A stretch of 27,521 nt of DNA from a virus. The first letter of the stretch is position 1, and every line of letters starts with the position of its first letter. Shown here one piece after another: positions 1 through 5,962 of this stretch. The stretch covers positions 1 through 27,521 of IMG/VR virus record IMGVR_UViG_3300031539_003956, one strand, 5' to 3'. The position numbers were made by a program, and so were the translations under genes. Below the pieces are notes generated by a model. That model was given only the letters and a program-made list of their open reading frames with translations. It did not search any database and was not told the DNA's origin.

Positions 1-161
1 TCATCTATTAAGAGGGCTAATTGCTCTCTAATGTCTTGTAATTTTATTCCCGGTTCACCTGATAATTTAAATAATTCAGCTAATAAGTCGGTAACTATAT
101 CAGCATTACCGTTCAAACATATATATTTTATTTCAATTCTTAATTCTTCCAGTAACTTCAT
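1..161 (-). CDS. 5' part of a small gene (partial)
   Basis: The first 53 codons of a gene that runs off the left edge, starting MKLLEELRIEIKYICLNGNA. It is helical and acidic, with a C-terminal helix (DIREQLALLID). A promoter and a palindrome precede it. No family is recognised from the fragment. Confidence 0.6.
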   Translation of the reverse strand, partial: MKLLEELRIEIKYICLNGNADIVTDLLAELFKLSGEPGIKLQDIREQLALLID

Positions 162-248
162 AATATCGCTTTTGTCTTACAAATATAACTATTAATAAAT
201 TGAATAAACATGATAAAAGTCATGGTTATAATAATATTTCTGCAAATG
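162..248 (-). promoter_or_regulatory. Promoter with operator-like palindrome upstream of the leftmost gene
   Basis: On the minus strand ATGACTTTTATCATG (209-223) lies just upstream of TATATTTG (180-187), which is 18 nt before the ATG at 161. The palindrome overlaps the expected -33 region, suggesting repression or activation at this promoter. Confidence 0.5.
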
Positions 249-500
249 TTATTTAGCTAATTCTTTTGCTTTATCGTATACTAGCCATGTTCTTGTTCTT
301 ACTGTGTATATAAACTCTTCATGTTCATTTTCTGAATACATGTATGCTGCAGCATCGAATAATCCTTGTTCTACAACACATACTAAGTTCTCTTTAAATC
401 TTTCATCTGTAATTACTGCGCCATCATTAATTAATGCTTGTACTTTACCAAGGTTTGGCAAAATTTCACCTTTACTATTTTTATTAATATAAAGTCCCAT
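249..500 (-). CDS. 83-aa hypothetical protein
   Basis: Starts MGLYINKNSKGEILPNLGKV. Helices and strands alternate, and the end has the basic/aromatic segment RTRTWLVYDKAKELAK. The sequence looks like a compact small folded protein and the start has an AT-rich leader. It resembles small conserved phage proteins of unknown role, but no named family can be given. Confidence 0.65.
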   Translation of the reverse strand: MGLYINKNSKGEILPNLGKVQALINDGAVITDERFKENLVCVVEQGLFDAAAYMYSENEHEEFIYTVRTRTWLVYDKAKELAK

Positions 501-544
501 AATTGTAATTTATTTAGTTAATTTTTAATTATATTGCATTATAC

Positions 545-628
545 AAAGCGGCTGCATGGCACAATTTCAAAGCCCGATTGTTTTTTACTGGAAACGATAT
601 AAACCGTTTTGTTTCTTATGCCGCTTTG
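545..628. ncRNA. Possible three-way-junction structured RNA or inverted repeat
   Basis: An 8-bp perfect closing stem (AAAGCGGC at 545-552 with GCCGCTTT at about 621-628) encloses two perfect 5-bp hairpins: ACAAT/ATTGT (561-565 with 577-581) and AAACG/CGTTT (592-596 with 606-610). It lies in a gap between genes and is more GC-rich than its surroundings. Either strand could fold. It may be an RNA, a terminator-like element or a recombination site. Confidence 0.4.
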
Positions 629-633
629 GGTTT

Positions 634-792
634 TTAAATCTCAATCCTTTTGCCATTAACCATAAGCTTATTGTCAATTATGGTTAACTTAGCATTGAAT
701 TTTAATAATAGGTCTTTAAGTTCAATTTCAAAACTTAATAAATCCATCCTTTTTGCTATCATTCTGCTCTTTTGTACTTGTTTTCTTGTCAT
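634..792 (-). CDS. 52-aa basic protein with a Shine-Dalgarno-like leader
   Basis: Starts MTRKQVQKSRMIAKRMDLLS, then FEIELKDLLLKFNAKLTIID. The ATG is preceded by GGGAGGAG with a short spacer, a strong Shine-Dalgarno match that is unusual in this otherwise SD-poor genome. Overlaps the upstream basic ORF in another frame. Its stop lies just before the three-way-junction candidate. The left boundary is certain only to a base or so. Confidence 0.45.
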   Translation of the reverse strand: MTRKQVQKSRMIAKRMDLLSFEIELKDLLLKFNAKLTIIDNKLMVNGKRIEI

Positions 793-883
793 TGTGCTCC
801 TCCCTTTGAATTTGTTTTTTTACTCTGCGTTTATTCCTTTTAGATAAATTAAAGGAACTTAAAATAATTTCAAATCTTGACAT
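728..883 (-). CDS. 51-aa basic small protein (overlaps next gene)
   Basis: Starts MSRFEIILSSFNLSKRNKRR and is lysine/arginine-rich to the end. It begins 10 nt after the stop of the membrane peptide and overlaps the following 52-aa ORF by 65 nt in another frame, so possibly only one of the two is translated. Confidence 0.35.
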   Translation of the reverse strand: MSRFEIILSSFNLSKRNKRRVKKQIQREEHNDKKTSTKEQNDSKKDGFIKF

Positions 884-893
884 CCTATTTAAT

Positions 894-986
894 TTAAGTT
901 AAAAAAATAGTAACTATTAAAAAAAATATACCTGATATAATGCTTAATAATAATAAAAATTCTAATATTGATTTTAGTGCTTTCAT
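894..986 (-). CDS. 30-aa single-pass membrane peptide
   Basis: MKALKSILEFLLLLSIISGI followed by more hydrophobic residues: one transmembrane helix and almost nothing else. It follows a leader (AACTAAATAAATTATAATT) nearly identical to that of the gene at 249-500. This is the size and form of small phage membrane peptides, but it could be a chance ORF. Confidence 0.4.
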   Translation of the reverse strand: MKALKSILEFLLLLSIISGIFFLIVTIFLT

Positions 987-1003
987 AATTATAATTTATT
1001 TAG

Positions 1004-1111
1004 TTATTTTTTATTTTGTTTCGAAACTTTTTTGTTTAGTGCTTTTGCCTGTTCATCAATTAGCTTAGTTTCTTTTGCTAATTGCTGTAAGTTTTTTAGT
1101 AGATTTTTCAT
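1004..1111 (-). CDS. 35-aa small protein
   Basis: MKNLLKNLQQLAKETKLIDE and then a lysine-rich end. The start overlaps the preceding stop as ATGA. A short amphipathic helical peptide. Accepted because of coupling. Role unknown. Confidence 0.45.
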   Translation of the reverse strand: MKNLLKNLQQLAKETKLIDEQAKALNKKVSKQNKK

Positions 1112-1305
1112 AATTTTTTGTTTTTAGTTTCATAACTGAAGCCCATCGGCTGATAAACCTCGGCAAACTTTGTTACTGCAGTTGAAAAATTAGCCCAGGC
1201 ACTTATCACTTTTGGGCTTAGTTCTTTAAGTTCTTTATTTGTGGTACTTACATTGGCTTTAATTGCTGCCATTTCTGAATGATTCATTAATTTTGGTGTT
1301 TTCAT
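1108..1305 (-). CDS. 65-aa hypothetical protein
   Basis: Starts MKTPKLMNHSEMAAIKANVS, a helical protein with a central Trp (ISAWANFSTAVTKF) and a basic C-terminus. It ends in an ATGA overlap with the following 35-aa gene, a classic sign of translational coupling. Function unknown. Confidence 0.6.
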   Translation of the reverse strand: MKTPKLMNHSEMAAIKANVSTTNKELKELSPKVISAWANFSTAVTKFAEVYQPMGFSYETKNKKL

Positions 1306-1316
1306 AGTTGTAAATT

Positions 1317-1775
1317 TTAATGATTGATACTATTTTTTTCAATGAATGATTTTAAAATACTGATTCTTAATTTTAAACCATTTAATTCTTCATTCATATC
1401 TTTAAATGATTTTACAGTTTCAGAATATGGAAACTGCCCTTTAAAGTCCCCGATCTCGTAATTACTTTTAACTACTCTATATAGGTCGAAAGGTATCATT
1501 ATGGACTTGCCATTTATGAAATTATAAAAGTCCACGGAAATTATAGTTATTCTCTTTTTATGAGAATTTGAAAATGTTACATTTTTTATAAATCGGTATT
1601 TTATGTCAATCCCGAATAAATGCTCATATAATTTTGCATTTTTTATAACAAGCCGTTTTAACTTGGTTTTTGTGACAATATTAAAATTTTGGAAGGATTG
1701 GTTTATGCTACCTTTCAAACTAGCTTTTAAAAAATATTTGTCTATAAACTTATTTGTTAATTTTAAAGTATCCAT
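1317..1775 (-). CDS. 152-aa hypothetical protein
   Basis: Start chosen at MDTLKLTNKFIDKYFLK. A longer form begins at an ATG that lies in the operator palindrome and would run across the promoter, so it is unlikely. The protein is basic in the first half (TKTKLKRLVIKNAKLYEHLF), with a strand-rich middle (KKRITIISVDFYNFINGKSI) and a C-terminal helix. No family is recognised. It is under its own promoter and probably regulated. Confidence 0.6.
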   Translation of the reverse strand: MDTLKLTNKFIDKYFLKASLKGSINQSFQNFNIVTKTKLKRLVIKNAKLYEHLFGIDIKYRFIKNVTFSNSHKKRITIISVDFYNFINGKSIMIPFDLYRVVKSNYEIGDFKGQFPYSETVKSFKDMNEELNGLKLRISILKSFIEKNSINH

Positions 1776-1880
1776 AGCTTTTTTATTTATTAATGTACTG
1801 TAAAGATACAGCCTTTCGGAACTGGAAACTATGACATATGTCATGTTTTTGAATTATTATTGTTAATAAGTGTTAAAAGT
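1776..1880 (-). promoter_or_regulatory. Promoter and operator region of the 152-aa gene
   Basis: A perfect palindrome ATGACATATGTCAT (1831-1844) lies just upstream of TATCTTTACAGTACA (minus strand, 1794-1808), overlapping the expected -33 region. Further upstream is CTTTTAACACTTATTAAC (1862-1879), shared with 4154-4171. This supports starting the gene at 1775 and not at the ATG inside the palindrome. Confidence 0.6.
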
Positions 1881-1924
1881 TTTGCTTTTCAAATGGCCAA
1901 TATTCTTACAATATCCATTGTGCT

Positions 1925-2122
1925 TCATTTGCCAGCACTATTTAGTGTTTCTTCAAGCAATTCGTTATATAGGATGTTGCATTTATTCCTCTGTTCTTGC
2001 CAATCATTAAATAAATTCATAAGGTCGTAATTTTCAGTTTGTAAAATCATACCCATCAACTTGACTTCTAATTCATTTAGTTTTGATACTTGTGATTTGT
2101 GTTGTTCTTCTAATTTTGTCAT
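1925..2122 (-). CDS. 65-aa coiled-coil protein
   Basis: Starts MTKLEEQHKSQVSKLNELEV and continues as a charged helix with heptad character, ending ETLNSAGK. No membrane segment. It has the AACTAATAATTAAA leader after the 16-bp intercistronic repeat. Function unknown. Confidence 0.55.
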   Translation of the reverse strand: MTKLEEQHKSQVSKLNELEVKLMGMILQTENYDLMNLFNDWQEQRNKCNILYNELLEETLNSAGK

Positions 2123-2142
2123 AATATTTAATTATTAGTTTG

Positions 2143-2158
2143 GTATATACAGATGTTA
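2143..2158 (-). repeat. 16-bp intercistronic repeat, copy 1
   Basis: TAACATCTGTATATAC on the minus strand. A small hairpin TTAGC/GCTAA that includes the stop codon of the upstream gene lies next to it (about 2155-2170). The AACTAATAATTAAA leader of the next gene follows. Confidence 0.7.
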
Positions 2159-2167
2159 GCGTTAATG

Positions 2168-2497
2168 CTAAGTACGCTCTATTGGTCGCCATTCTACAAT
2201 ATGCGAAATAATACTATCATCTTTTTCGGCAAAATCACAGAATTTACTTCCGTCAATTATACCTTCATAAGTTCTAGCTATATAAATATTTCCAAATTTA
2301 TTTTTTGCTAAAACAAAATCACTTCTTTTCCCATCCCATTCGCCAGTTTCATAAGCCAATGGGCTTTCATCTTCTGTTTTTATCCATTCATTTGCAAAAT
2401 TGAATCCTTCCCTAAAATGTGATACATAATCCCCAGAGAAATAATAATCATCATCTCTTTGATATACTTCTTTTTCTGCTTCTTTTACTGTTTTCAT
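2168..2497 (-). CDS. DUF551-like protein
   Basis: A 109-aa protein. From about residue 36 it has ANEWIKTEDESPLAYETGEW, followed by strands (SDFVLAKNKFGNIYIARTY) and the closing motif HIVEWRPIE. The W(I/V)..E..P start and the final (T/V)xWxP-type end are the hallmarks of DUF551, a small domain common in phages, whose function is not known. The N-terminal 35 residues form an extra acidic stretch with aromatic residues. Confidence 0.65.
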   Translation of the reverse strand: MKTVKEAEKEVYQRDDDYYFSGDYVSHFREGFNFANEWIKTEDESPLAYETGEWDGKRSDFVLAKNKFGNIYIARTYEGIIDGSKFCDFAEKDDSIISHIVEWRPIERT

Positions 2498-2509
2498 TTT
2501 TTTTAATTA

Positions 2510-2758
2510 TTAGTTGGGTCGTTCTTTACTATTTTCATCCGCAAAATCCTCCATCATTGCAAGTAGCGTATCAATTTTATTTAAGTCTGGCTCTTCCTTT
2601 TCAATCTCTTCTTTTGCGTTTAAATACAACATGTGCATATAACTTTTATGTCCTTTGAAGCCAAATACAGTACTTATCGTATGTTGCATTTCAAAAGCTG
2701 CCACGCTAATAGTAAAAAACTTACGTAGTGCATCAATTTTATTAAGTATATTATTCAT
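2510..2758 (-). CDS. 82-aa hypothetical protein
   Basis: Starts MNNILNKIDALRKFFTISVA, a largely helical protein with a His/Met-rich middle (HKSYMHMLYLNAKEEIEKEE) and an acidic C-terminus. It has the same leader element as the first gene of the terminase operon. Its TAA stop is within the AACTAATAATTAAA leader of the following gene. No family recognised. Confidence 0.6.
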   Translation of the reverse strand: MNNILNKIDALRKFFTISVAAFEMQHTISTVFGFKGHKSYMHMLYLNAKEEIEKEEPDLNKIDTLLAMMEDFADENSKERPN

Positions 2759-2772
2759 AGTATTTAAGTTTT

Positions 2773-2787
2773 GTGTTTCAAATCCGT
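2773..2787 (-). repeat. 15-bp leader repeat (copy at the accessory region)
   Basis: ACGGATTTGAAACAC on the minus strand, 14 nt before the ATG of the gene at 2510-2758 and identical to that at 26152-26166. The distance to the ATG is the same in both. Confidence 0.5.
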
Positions 2788-2817
2788 AAAATTACATGCC
2801 ATACCAAAACAGTTATA

Positions 2818-3027
2818 TTAAATTGTGAAATCCTTAATAATTATTTCAATATTTAATGCTTTTGCAACTTTTTCTACACTCTCAATTGATGCAGTACCTT
2901 TAAACACATTGTTAATTGTGCTTAATGATAGGCCTGCAACTTCTGCAAGTTCATATTTCTTTATCCACATGTCAGATATTTCTATTTGATGGTTAATTGC
3001 TTTTAATAAATGTTCTTTTGTTTTCAT
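2818..3027 (-). CDS. Cro/C1-type HTH regulator
   Basis: A 69-aa protein. Residues about 25-45 (YELAEVAGLSLSTINNVFKG) form a clear Xre-type helix-turn-helix, followed by the usual third-helix region (SVEKVAKALNI). There is no dimerisation domain beyond the compact fold. Preceded by a leader shared with two other genes. It is the only evident DNA-binding regulator in the accessory region, and so a candidate, by inference only, for one of the palindromic sites here. Confidence 0.8.
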   Translation of the reverse strand: MKTKEHLLKAINHQIEISDMWIKKYELAEVAGLSLSTINNVFKGTASIESVEKVAKALNIEIIIKDFTI

Positions 3028-3045
3028 TTTTTAATTGTTAGTTGT

Positions 3046-3061
3046 GTATATACAGATGTTA
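3046..3061 (-). repeat. 16-bp intercistronic repeat, copy 2
   Basis: TAACATCTGTATATAC on the minus strand, followed by an AACTAACAATTAAA leader and the ATG of the HTH protein. It lies directly after the stop of the gene at 3069-3395 and its GCGCATAAC end. Confidence 0.7.
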
Positions 3062-3068
3062 TGCGCAA

Positions 3069-3395
3069 TTAGAGCCACTTACTAGCAACGCCAATTATTC
3101 GAAACGTAAATTTAAGTATTTGTATAAATTCATTAATGTTAGTTATTTCATTCATATTTTCATAAATAGCATTAGCCATAATTACCTCTTTCTCCGTTTC
3201 AAAAGCTAGGTTACTAATCATTTCAATAGTTGAATGATAATATTTAATCTCTCCTTTATCCCATTTTATTGATATATGAGGGTAATCATTTTTAAACGTG
3301 TCTGCAAAATGGCTTCTTACCATCATTCTCTCATTAAGGTTAAGACCTTTTTCTTCTAATAAATTCCATGCTTTGTCGTGAGTTTCTTGGTTCAT
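3069..3395 (-). CDS. 108-aa hypothetical protein, flanked by 9-bp inverted repeats
   Basis: Start chosen at MNQETHDKAWNLLEEKG. A longer version (nine more codons, MLCAFILKI) would begin inside the inverted repeat. The protein is helical, with KWDKGEIKYYHSTIEMI in the middle and a C-terminal aromatic/hydrophobic helix ending KWL. The gene lies between GTTATGCGC (3058-3066) and GCGCATAAC (3412-3420), a perfect 9-bp inverted pair. This gives it the look of a mobile cassette. Function unknown. Confidence 0.55.
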   Translation of the reverse strand: MNQETHDKAWNLLEEKGLNLNERMMVRSHFADTFKNDYPHISIKWDKGEIKYYHSTIEMISNLAFETEKEVIMANAIYENMNEITNINEFIQILKFTFRIIGVASKWL

Positions 3396-3411
3396 AATTT
3401 TAAGAATAAAA

Positions 3412-3541
3412 GCGCATAACAACAGCTATAAATAATAGCGGTTTTAGTGCCATACGCAAGGTTTGTAATATTAATTTAATTCATCTCGTTTTGATAATTT
3501 GTGCTATTTATCCGCTACTATTCATAGCCAAACGTTATACA
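3412..3541. repeat. Long imperfect inverted repeat (attC-like)
   Basis: Arms GCTATAAATAATAGCGG (3425-3441) and CCGCTACTATTCATAGC (3512-3528) pair at 15 of 17 positions. Outside them GCGCATAAC (3412-3420) and GTTATAC (about 3534-3540) are also mirrored. The centre holds TTTTAGTGCCATACGCAAGG. The layout resembles an integron attC site or a Bacteroidota interspersed repeat, but the GTTRRRY core is not met exactly. Confidence 0.55.
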
Positions 3542-3570
3542 TAATCGTAATTTTTTTTAGTTCTTTAATA

Positions 3571-3771
3571 TTATACTGAATAATAATCATCTGATTTTAA
3601 AAATTGTTTCCAATCATTCTCAGTGTTCATTTCTTCGCTATCAAATTCCTCTTTGCTCATTTCGATAGTTCTATATTTTGCAAATACTTTACCATTAAAA
3701 TATTTTCTGATAGTAAAAGTTCTCTTACTTTGATTAGCTGCTACTTTGATTATTTCATTTAAAGTTCTCAT
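3571..3771 (-). CDS. 66-aa hypothetical protein
   Basis: Starts MRTLNEIIKVAANQSKRTF, a helix followed by strands (TIRKYFNGKVFAKYRTIEM) and an acidic C-terminus (SDDYYSV). It may be a small nucleic-acid or peptide-binding protein, but this is not supported by a recognised motif. It is followed by the attC-like inverted repeat. Confidence 0.6.
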   Translation of the reverse strand: MRTLNEIIKVAANQSKRTFTIRKYFNGKVFAKYRTIEMSKEEFDSEEMNTENDWKQFLKSDDYYSV

Positions 3772-3790
3772 AATTTCTAAGTTTTAAATT

Positions 3791-3952
3791 TTAAATTAAA
3801 TTACCGATACACCAAATAATAACTGCTAAACTAATTATTATTACATCAGTAGTTAGCATTACTCTTGTAACGTTCCGTTTAAAACACAATCTAATTAGGC
3901 TTATTATTCCTAAAATGTAAATTGTCCATATTATTAATTCAATTATTCCCAT
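3791..3952 (-). CDS. 53-aa two-segment membrane protein
   Basis: Two hydrophobic segments, residues 3-20 (IIELIIWTIYILGIISLI) and about 33-51, separated by a basic loop (RLCFKRNVTR). It overlaps the upstream small ORF by 14 nt, suggesting translational coupling. A small inner-membrane protein. Role unknown. Confidence 0.5.
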   Translation of the reverse strand: MGIIELIIWTIYILGIISLIRLCFKRNVTRVMLTTDVIIISLAVIIWCIGNLI

Positions 3953-4073
3953 GGCTATATTTATCTCTATTTTTATTTATATTTTTAATTTGAATATCAG
4001 CATCTTTTATTAATTCAGTAGTTTTTTCTTGAGCTAATTCAAGTTTTTTAATTATTATTTCTAAGTGTCTCAT
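3939..4073 (-). CDS. 44-aa coiled-coil small protein
   Basis: Starts MRHLEIIIKKLELAQEKTTE, a charged amphipathic helix, and ends NKNRDKYSHGNN. It follows a promoter-like region and overlaps the next gene by 14 nt, which is the main reason to accept it. No homologous family can be named. Confidence 0.5.
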   Translation of the reverse strand: MRHLEIIIKKLELAQEKTTELIKDADIQIKNINKNRDKYSHGNN

Positions 4074-4184
4074 TCGTATCTTTTGATTGTTAATTATAGT
4101 GTAAATATATACATTATTTCTAACGTTTAAGTCATTATGGCTAGTTGTATTGTGTTAATAAGTGTTAAAAGGTTAGGGGGTTGG
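4074..4184 (-). promoter_or_regulatory. Upstream region of the 44-aa gene: 18-bp repeat and promoter
   Basis: On the minus strand CTTTTAACACTTATTAAC (4154-4171) is identical to the sequence at 1862-1879, and both lie upstream of a promoter. A TATATATTTACAC stretch (about 4100-4112) resembles the TATCTTTACAG promoters at 1794 and 4721. The G-rich stretch at 4171-4185 on the plus strand could form a two-layer quadruplex. Confidence 0.5.
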
Positions 4185-4200
4185 GTATATACAGATGTTA
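4185..4200 (-). repeat. 16-bp intercistronic repeat, copy 3
   Basis: TAACATCTGTATATAC on the minus strand, overlapping the stop codon of the gene at 4198-4440. Exact copies lie at 2143-2158 and 3046-3061. Each follows a stop codon and precedes a short leader. Confidence 0.7.
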
Positions 4201-4440
4201 CGCACAAGCTTTCTTGAAGCATTGTAGCCATAAATTACACCACATTATTTGTATGTCAATACTTATGTGGTAATCGCTATGTCCAGTATTTTTAAATACT
4301 CTTAACATTATCCCAAAATCATCCCACTCCCAAATTATGCAAGGTTTACAAAGCCAGTGCATAACACGCAATATAAAATATTTTTGACGTGGTGGTTTTT
4401 TGAATAATCTACTATTTTTATACTTTTCTGCTAAATTCAT
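4198..4440 (-). CDS. 80-aa Trp/Cys-rich hypothetical protein
   Basis: Starts MNLAEKYKNSRLFKKPPRQK, then an aromatic stretch rich in W, C and F (MHWLCKPCIIWEWDDFGIML). The C-terminus ends CFKKACA. The stop codon lies inside GCGTAAC, directly continuous with the 16-bp intercistronic repeat. It may be membrane-peripheral. No family is recognised. Confidence 0.55.
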   Translation of the reverse strand: MNLAEKYKNSRLFKKPPRQKYFILRVMHWLCKPCIIWEWDDFGIMLRVFKNTGHSDYHISIDIQIMWCNLWLQCFKKACA

Positions 4441-4482
4441 AAGTTATACATTTTAATTAAAAACATTTCATATTGCCATTCG

Positions 4483-4698
4483 TTATGCCTTATTTGCCAA
4501 TCCACGCCTATGAAAATCATCCTGTATCAAAAATTCAGTTGTCAATATATCTCCATTGCTTATTTGTATCTGAAATTTATTACAGTATTTTAATCTAATT
4601 AACTGTATTATTTTACCGCCCTTTCTTCCAAATCTATCAGTCCATTGGGGTACTATTTCACCTAATCTAAATCCGTAAAGCTTCTTTGTCCGTGTCAT
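4483..4698 (-). CDS. 71-aa hypothetical protein, first gene of the accessory region
   Basis: Starts MTRTKKLYGFRLGEIVPQW, with a Gly/Arg-rich turn (DRFGRKGGKIIQL) and a strand-rich remainder, perhaps an SH3-like small barrel. The TAA stop is embedded in GCATAAC, the motif that also follows other small genes here. It is preceded by two palindromic operator-like sites, so it is probably a regulated first gene. Function unknown. Confidence 0.6.
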   Translation of the reverse strand: MTRTKKLYGFRLGEIVPQWTDRFGRKGGKIIQLIRLKYCNKFQIQISNGDILTTEFLIQDDFHRRGLANKA

Positions 4699-4885
4699 TA
4701 TTCAAGTTTTATACCATTATTGTACTGTAAAGATATACATTATTTATTAACTCTTTCGCATATAGAATGAATTATTTTATATGATATTTATCATGTTTAG
4801 AATTAAATATAATGGGTAATTGTATTATTAATTTAATTGGTTGGATTGTAGACATGATGTTTGTCATGTTTTTGATTAATAATAT
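4699..4885. promoter_or_regulatory. Regulatory region with two ATGAY-N4-RTCAT palindromes and a promoter
   Basis: Palindromes ATGATGTTTGTCATG (4854-4868) and ATGATATTTATCATG (4781-4795) lie upstream of a promoter-like TATCTTTACAGTACA (minus strand, 4721-4735) that leads to the gene at 4483-4698. The same 15-bp promoter stretch is found at 1794-1808. The two palindromes share a TCATGTTT end. The rest of this region shows no ORF. Confidence 0.6.
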
Positions 4886-4939
4886 AAAAAAAACCTGTAC
4901 TATGAATACAGGCTTGTTATAAAGCGGGAAACCACCCCC
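4886..4939 (-). terminator. Terminator of the virion operon (two hairpins, then T8)
   Basis: On the minus strand a GC-rich hairpin (GGCGGGGGTGG...CCCGC, about 4922-4939) is followed by CCTGTA paired with TACAGG (4894-4899 with 4907-4912) and then eight T (4886-4893). This is a rho-independent terminator just after the last late gene, separating it from the small-gene region. Confidence 0.8.
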
Positions 4940-4975
4940 GCCAAAATCAACTATGAAAACTATGAAAAATTTAAT

Positions 4976-5467
4976 CTAAAATATCATTCTTATTATGCTT
5001 TTTATGTCTACGATGTTAGATAATGTTCCTAAACCTAACAATATTAAACCAACCATCCATTTATATTTTTTTACTACCCGGATAAAGTCGGTATCTTCCT
5101 CTAACTTAGTTACTCGCCCATTTGTTTTTGTTACCTGAATTAATACTGATTCAAGTTTAGCAACAATTACTTCAAAGCCGCTATTCATTTGCACAATTAC
5201 GCTGTCTAATCGCTGGTTAAATGAGTCATGTTCTAGTTCATCTCGTGTCTTTTCTTCCATAATAATTAATTGACTTTTCAATGATAATAATTCATTTATC
5301 AAAGAATTTATTTTTTTTATAATTATTTCTCTTTTTCTTCGTAAAAATGCCCTGTAAAAATACTCAAAAAAACTTAATCCTAAAAATATTCCTGCTAATA
5401 TTTCGATTTTGAAAATCCATAAATACTTCCCAATAAAACTGCTATAATAAAAGACATCTGGAACCAT
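4976..5467 (-). CDS. 163-aa membrane protein with coiled coil (holin/spanin candidate)
   Basis: A hydrophobic N-terminal segment (about 13-38), a long charged coiled coil (about 45-125), and a C-terminal hydrophobic segment (about 133-160, KYKWMVGLILLGLGTLSNIV). The E-x-x-TDFIRVVKKYKW-type junction before the last membrane helix is common in phage proteins annotated as holin-like. The chosen ATG gives a 73-nt overlap with the upstream gene. No internal ATG keeps the first membrane segment, so either the overlap is real or a rarer start is used. It is the last gene before the terminator. Confidence 0.55.
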   Translation of the reverse strand: MVPDVFYYSSFIGKYLWIFKIEILAGIFLGLSFFEYFYRAFLRRKREIIIKKINSLINELLSLKSQLIIMEEKTRDELEHDSFNQRLDSVIVQMNSGFEVIVAKLESVLIQVTKTNGRVTKLEEDTDFIRVVKKYKWMVGLILLGLGTLSNIVDIKSIIRMIF

Positions 5468-5787
5468 GCGCTACCACTAATAAATAAAACACTGTTATTA
5501 ATTTTTGCCATGTAGCAGATATTCTCATAAACCTCAATTAAATTCCAAATAATCAAACCAAATAATATCAACCTCGATGCAATTTTTTCTTTTTTTGTTA
5601 AAATGAATATAAATAAAGATGTTATTAATGTTGATGCACCTATCGCATTTGTTAAATATCCAACAGGTGCATTAAAGTTGACAACCTCATTAAATGGAAC
5701 CTCAGCAAATAACATTAAAAAATATTCGCAAAAAACTGTAGTCGAAAATAATGTTAAAGCTATCCAATTAATTCTTAGATAATTCAT
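5395..5787 (-). CDS. 130-aa four-segment membrane protein (holin candidate)
   Basis: Four hydrophobic segments at about 4-26, 40-63, 70-93 and 99-125, with short loops containing K and R (TKKEKIASR) and a short basic C-terminus (FSKSKY). Size and location at the end of the virion operon fit a holin or antiholin, but no holin family is recognised. It overlaps the following gene by 73 nt in another frame. Confidence 0.55.
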   Translation of the reverse strand: MNYLRINWIALTLFSTTVFCEYFLMLFAEVPFNEVVNFNAPVGYLTNAIGASTLITSLFIFILTKKEKIASRLILFGLIIWNLIEVYENICYMAKINNSVLFISGSAWFQMSFIIAVLLGSIYGFSKSKY

Positions 5788-5962
5788 TTTTTAATTCTTT
5801 TATCTCATTCTCAAGAATTGCAATTTGTTTAATTAAATAAGTTACTATCTTATTATCTCGAATTTCCTTGCTTTCATTAATATCAAATGTTTCACTTAAT
5901 TCTAATGTTAGCTCTGTTGTTATTTTGGCCACGTTTGGTGGCAATTGCTCTACTCTTGGCAT
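5768..5962 (-). CDS. 64-aa coiled-coil protein of the lysis-like region
   Basis: Starts MPRVEQLPPNVAKITTELTL and ends in a heptad-like helix (LENEIKELKNELSKN). It overlaps the next (membrane) gene by 20 nt, an arrangement common in phage holin regions. No signal peptide is present. Function unknown; it may pair with the downstream membrane proteins. Confidence 0.6.
   Translation of the reverse strand: MPRVEQLPPNVAKITTELTLELSETFDINESKEIRDNKIVTYLIKQIAILENEIKELKNELSKN

Noticed and set aside
1776-1844. Upstream extension of the 152-aa gene (MTYVIV start)
   Set aside because: It would start inside the operator palindrome and include the promoter-like TATCTTTACAGTACA, so translation from there is improbable.
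3396-3422. Upstream extension of the 108-aa gene (MLCAFILKI start)
   Set aside because: The start lies within the terminal repeat GCGCATAAC, and the downstream ATG gives a more typical protein start.
1-4698. An integron with its own integrase
   Set aside because: attC-like and cassette-like junctions exist, but no tyrosine recombinase is encoded here and the core sites do not match the consensus exactly.
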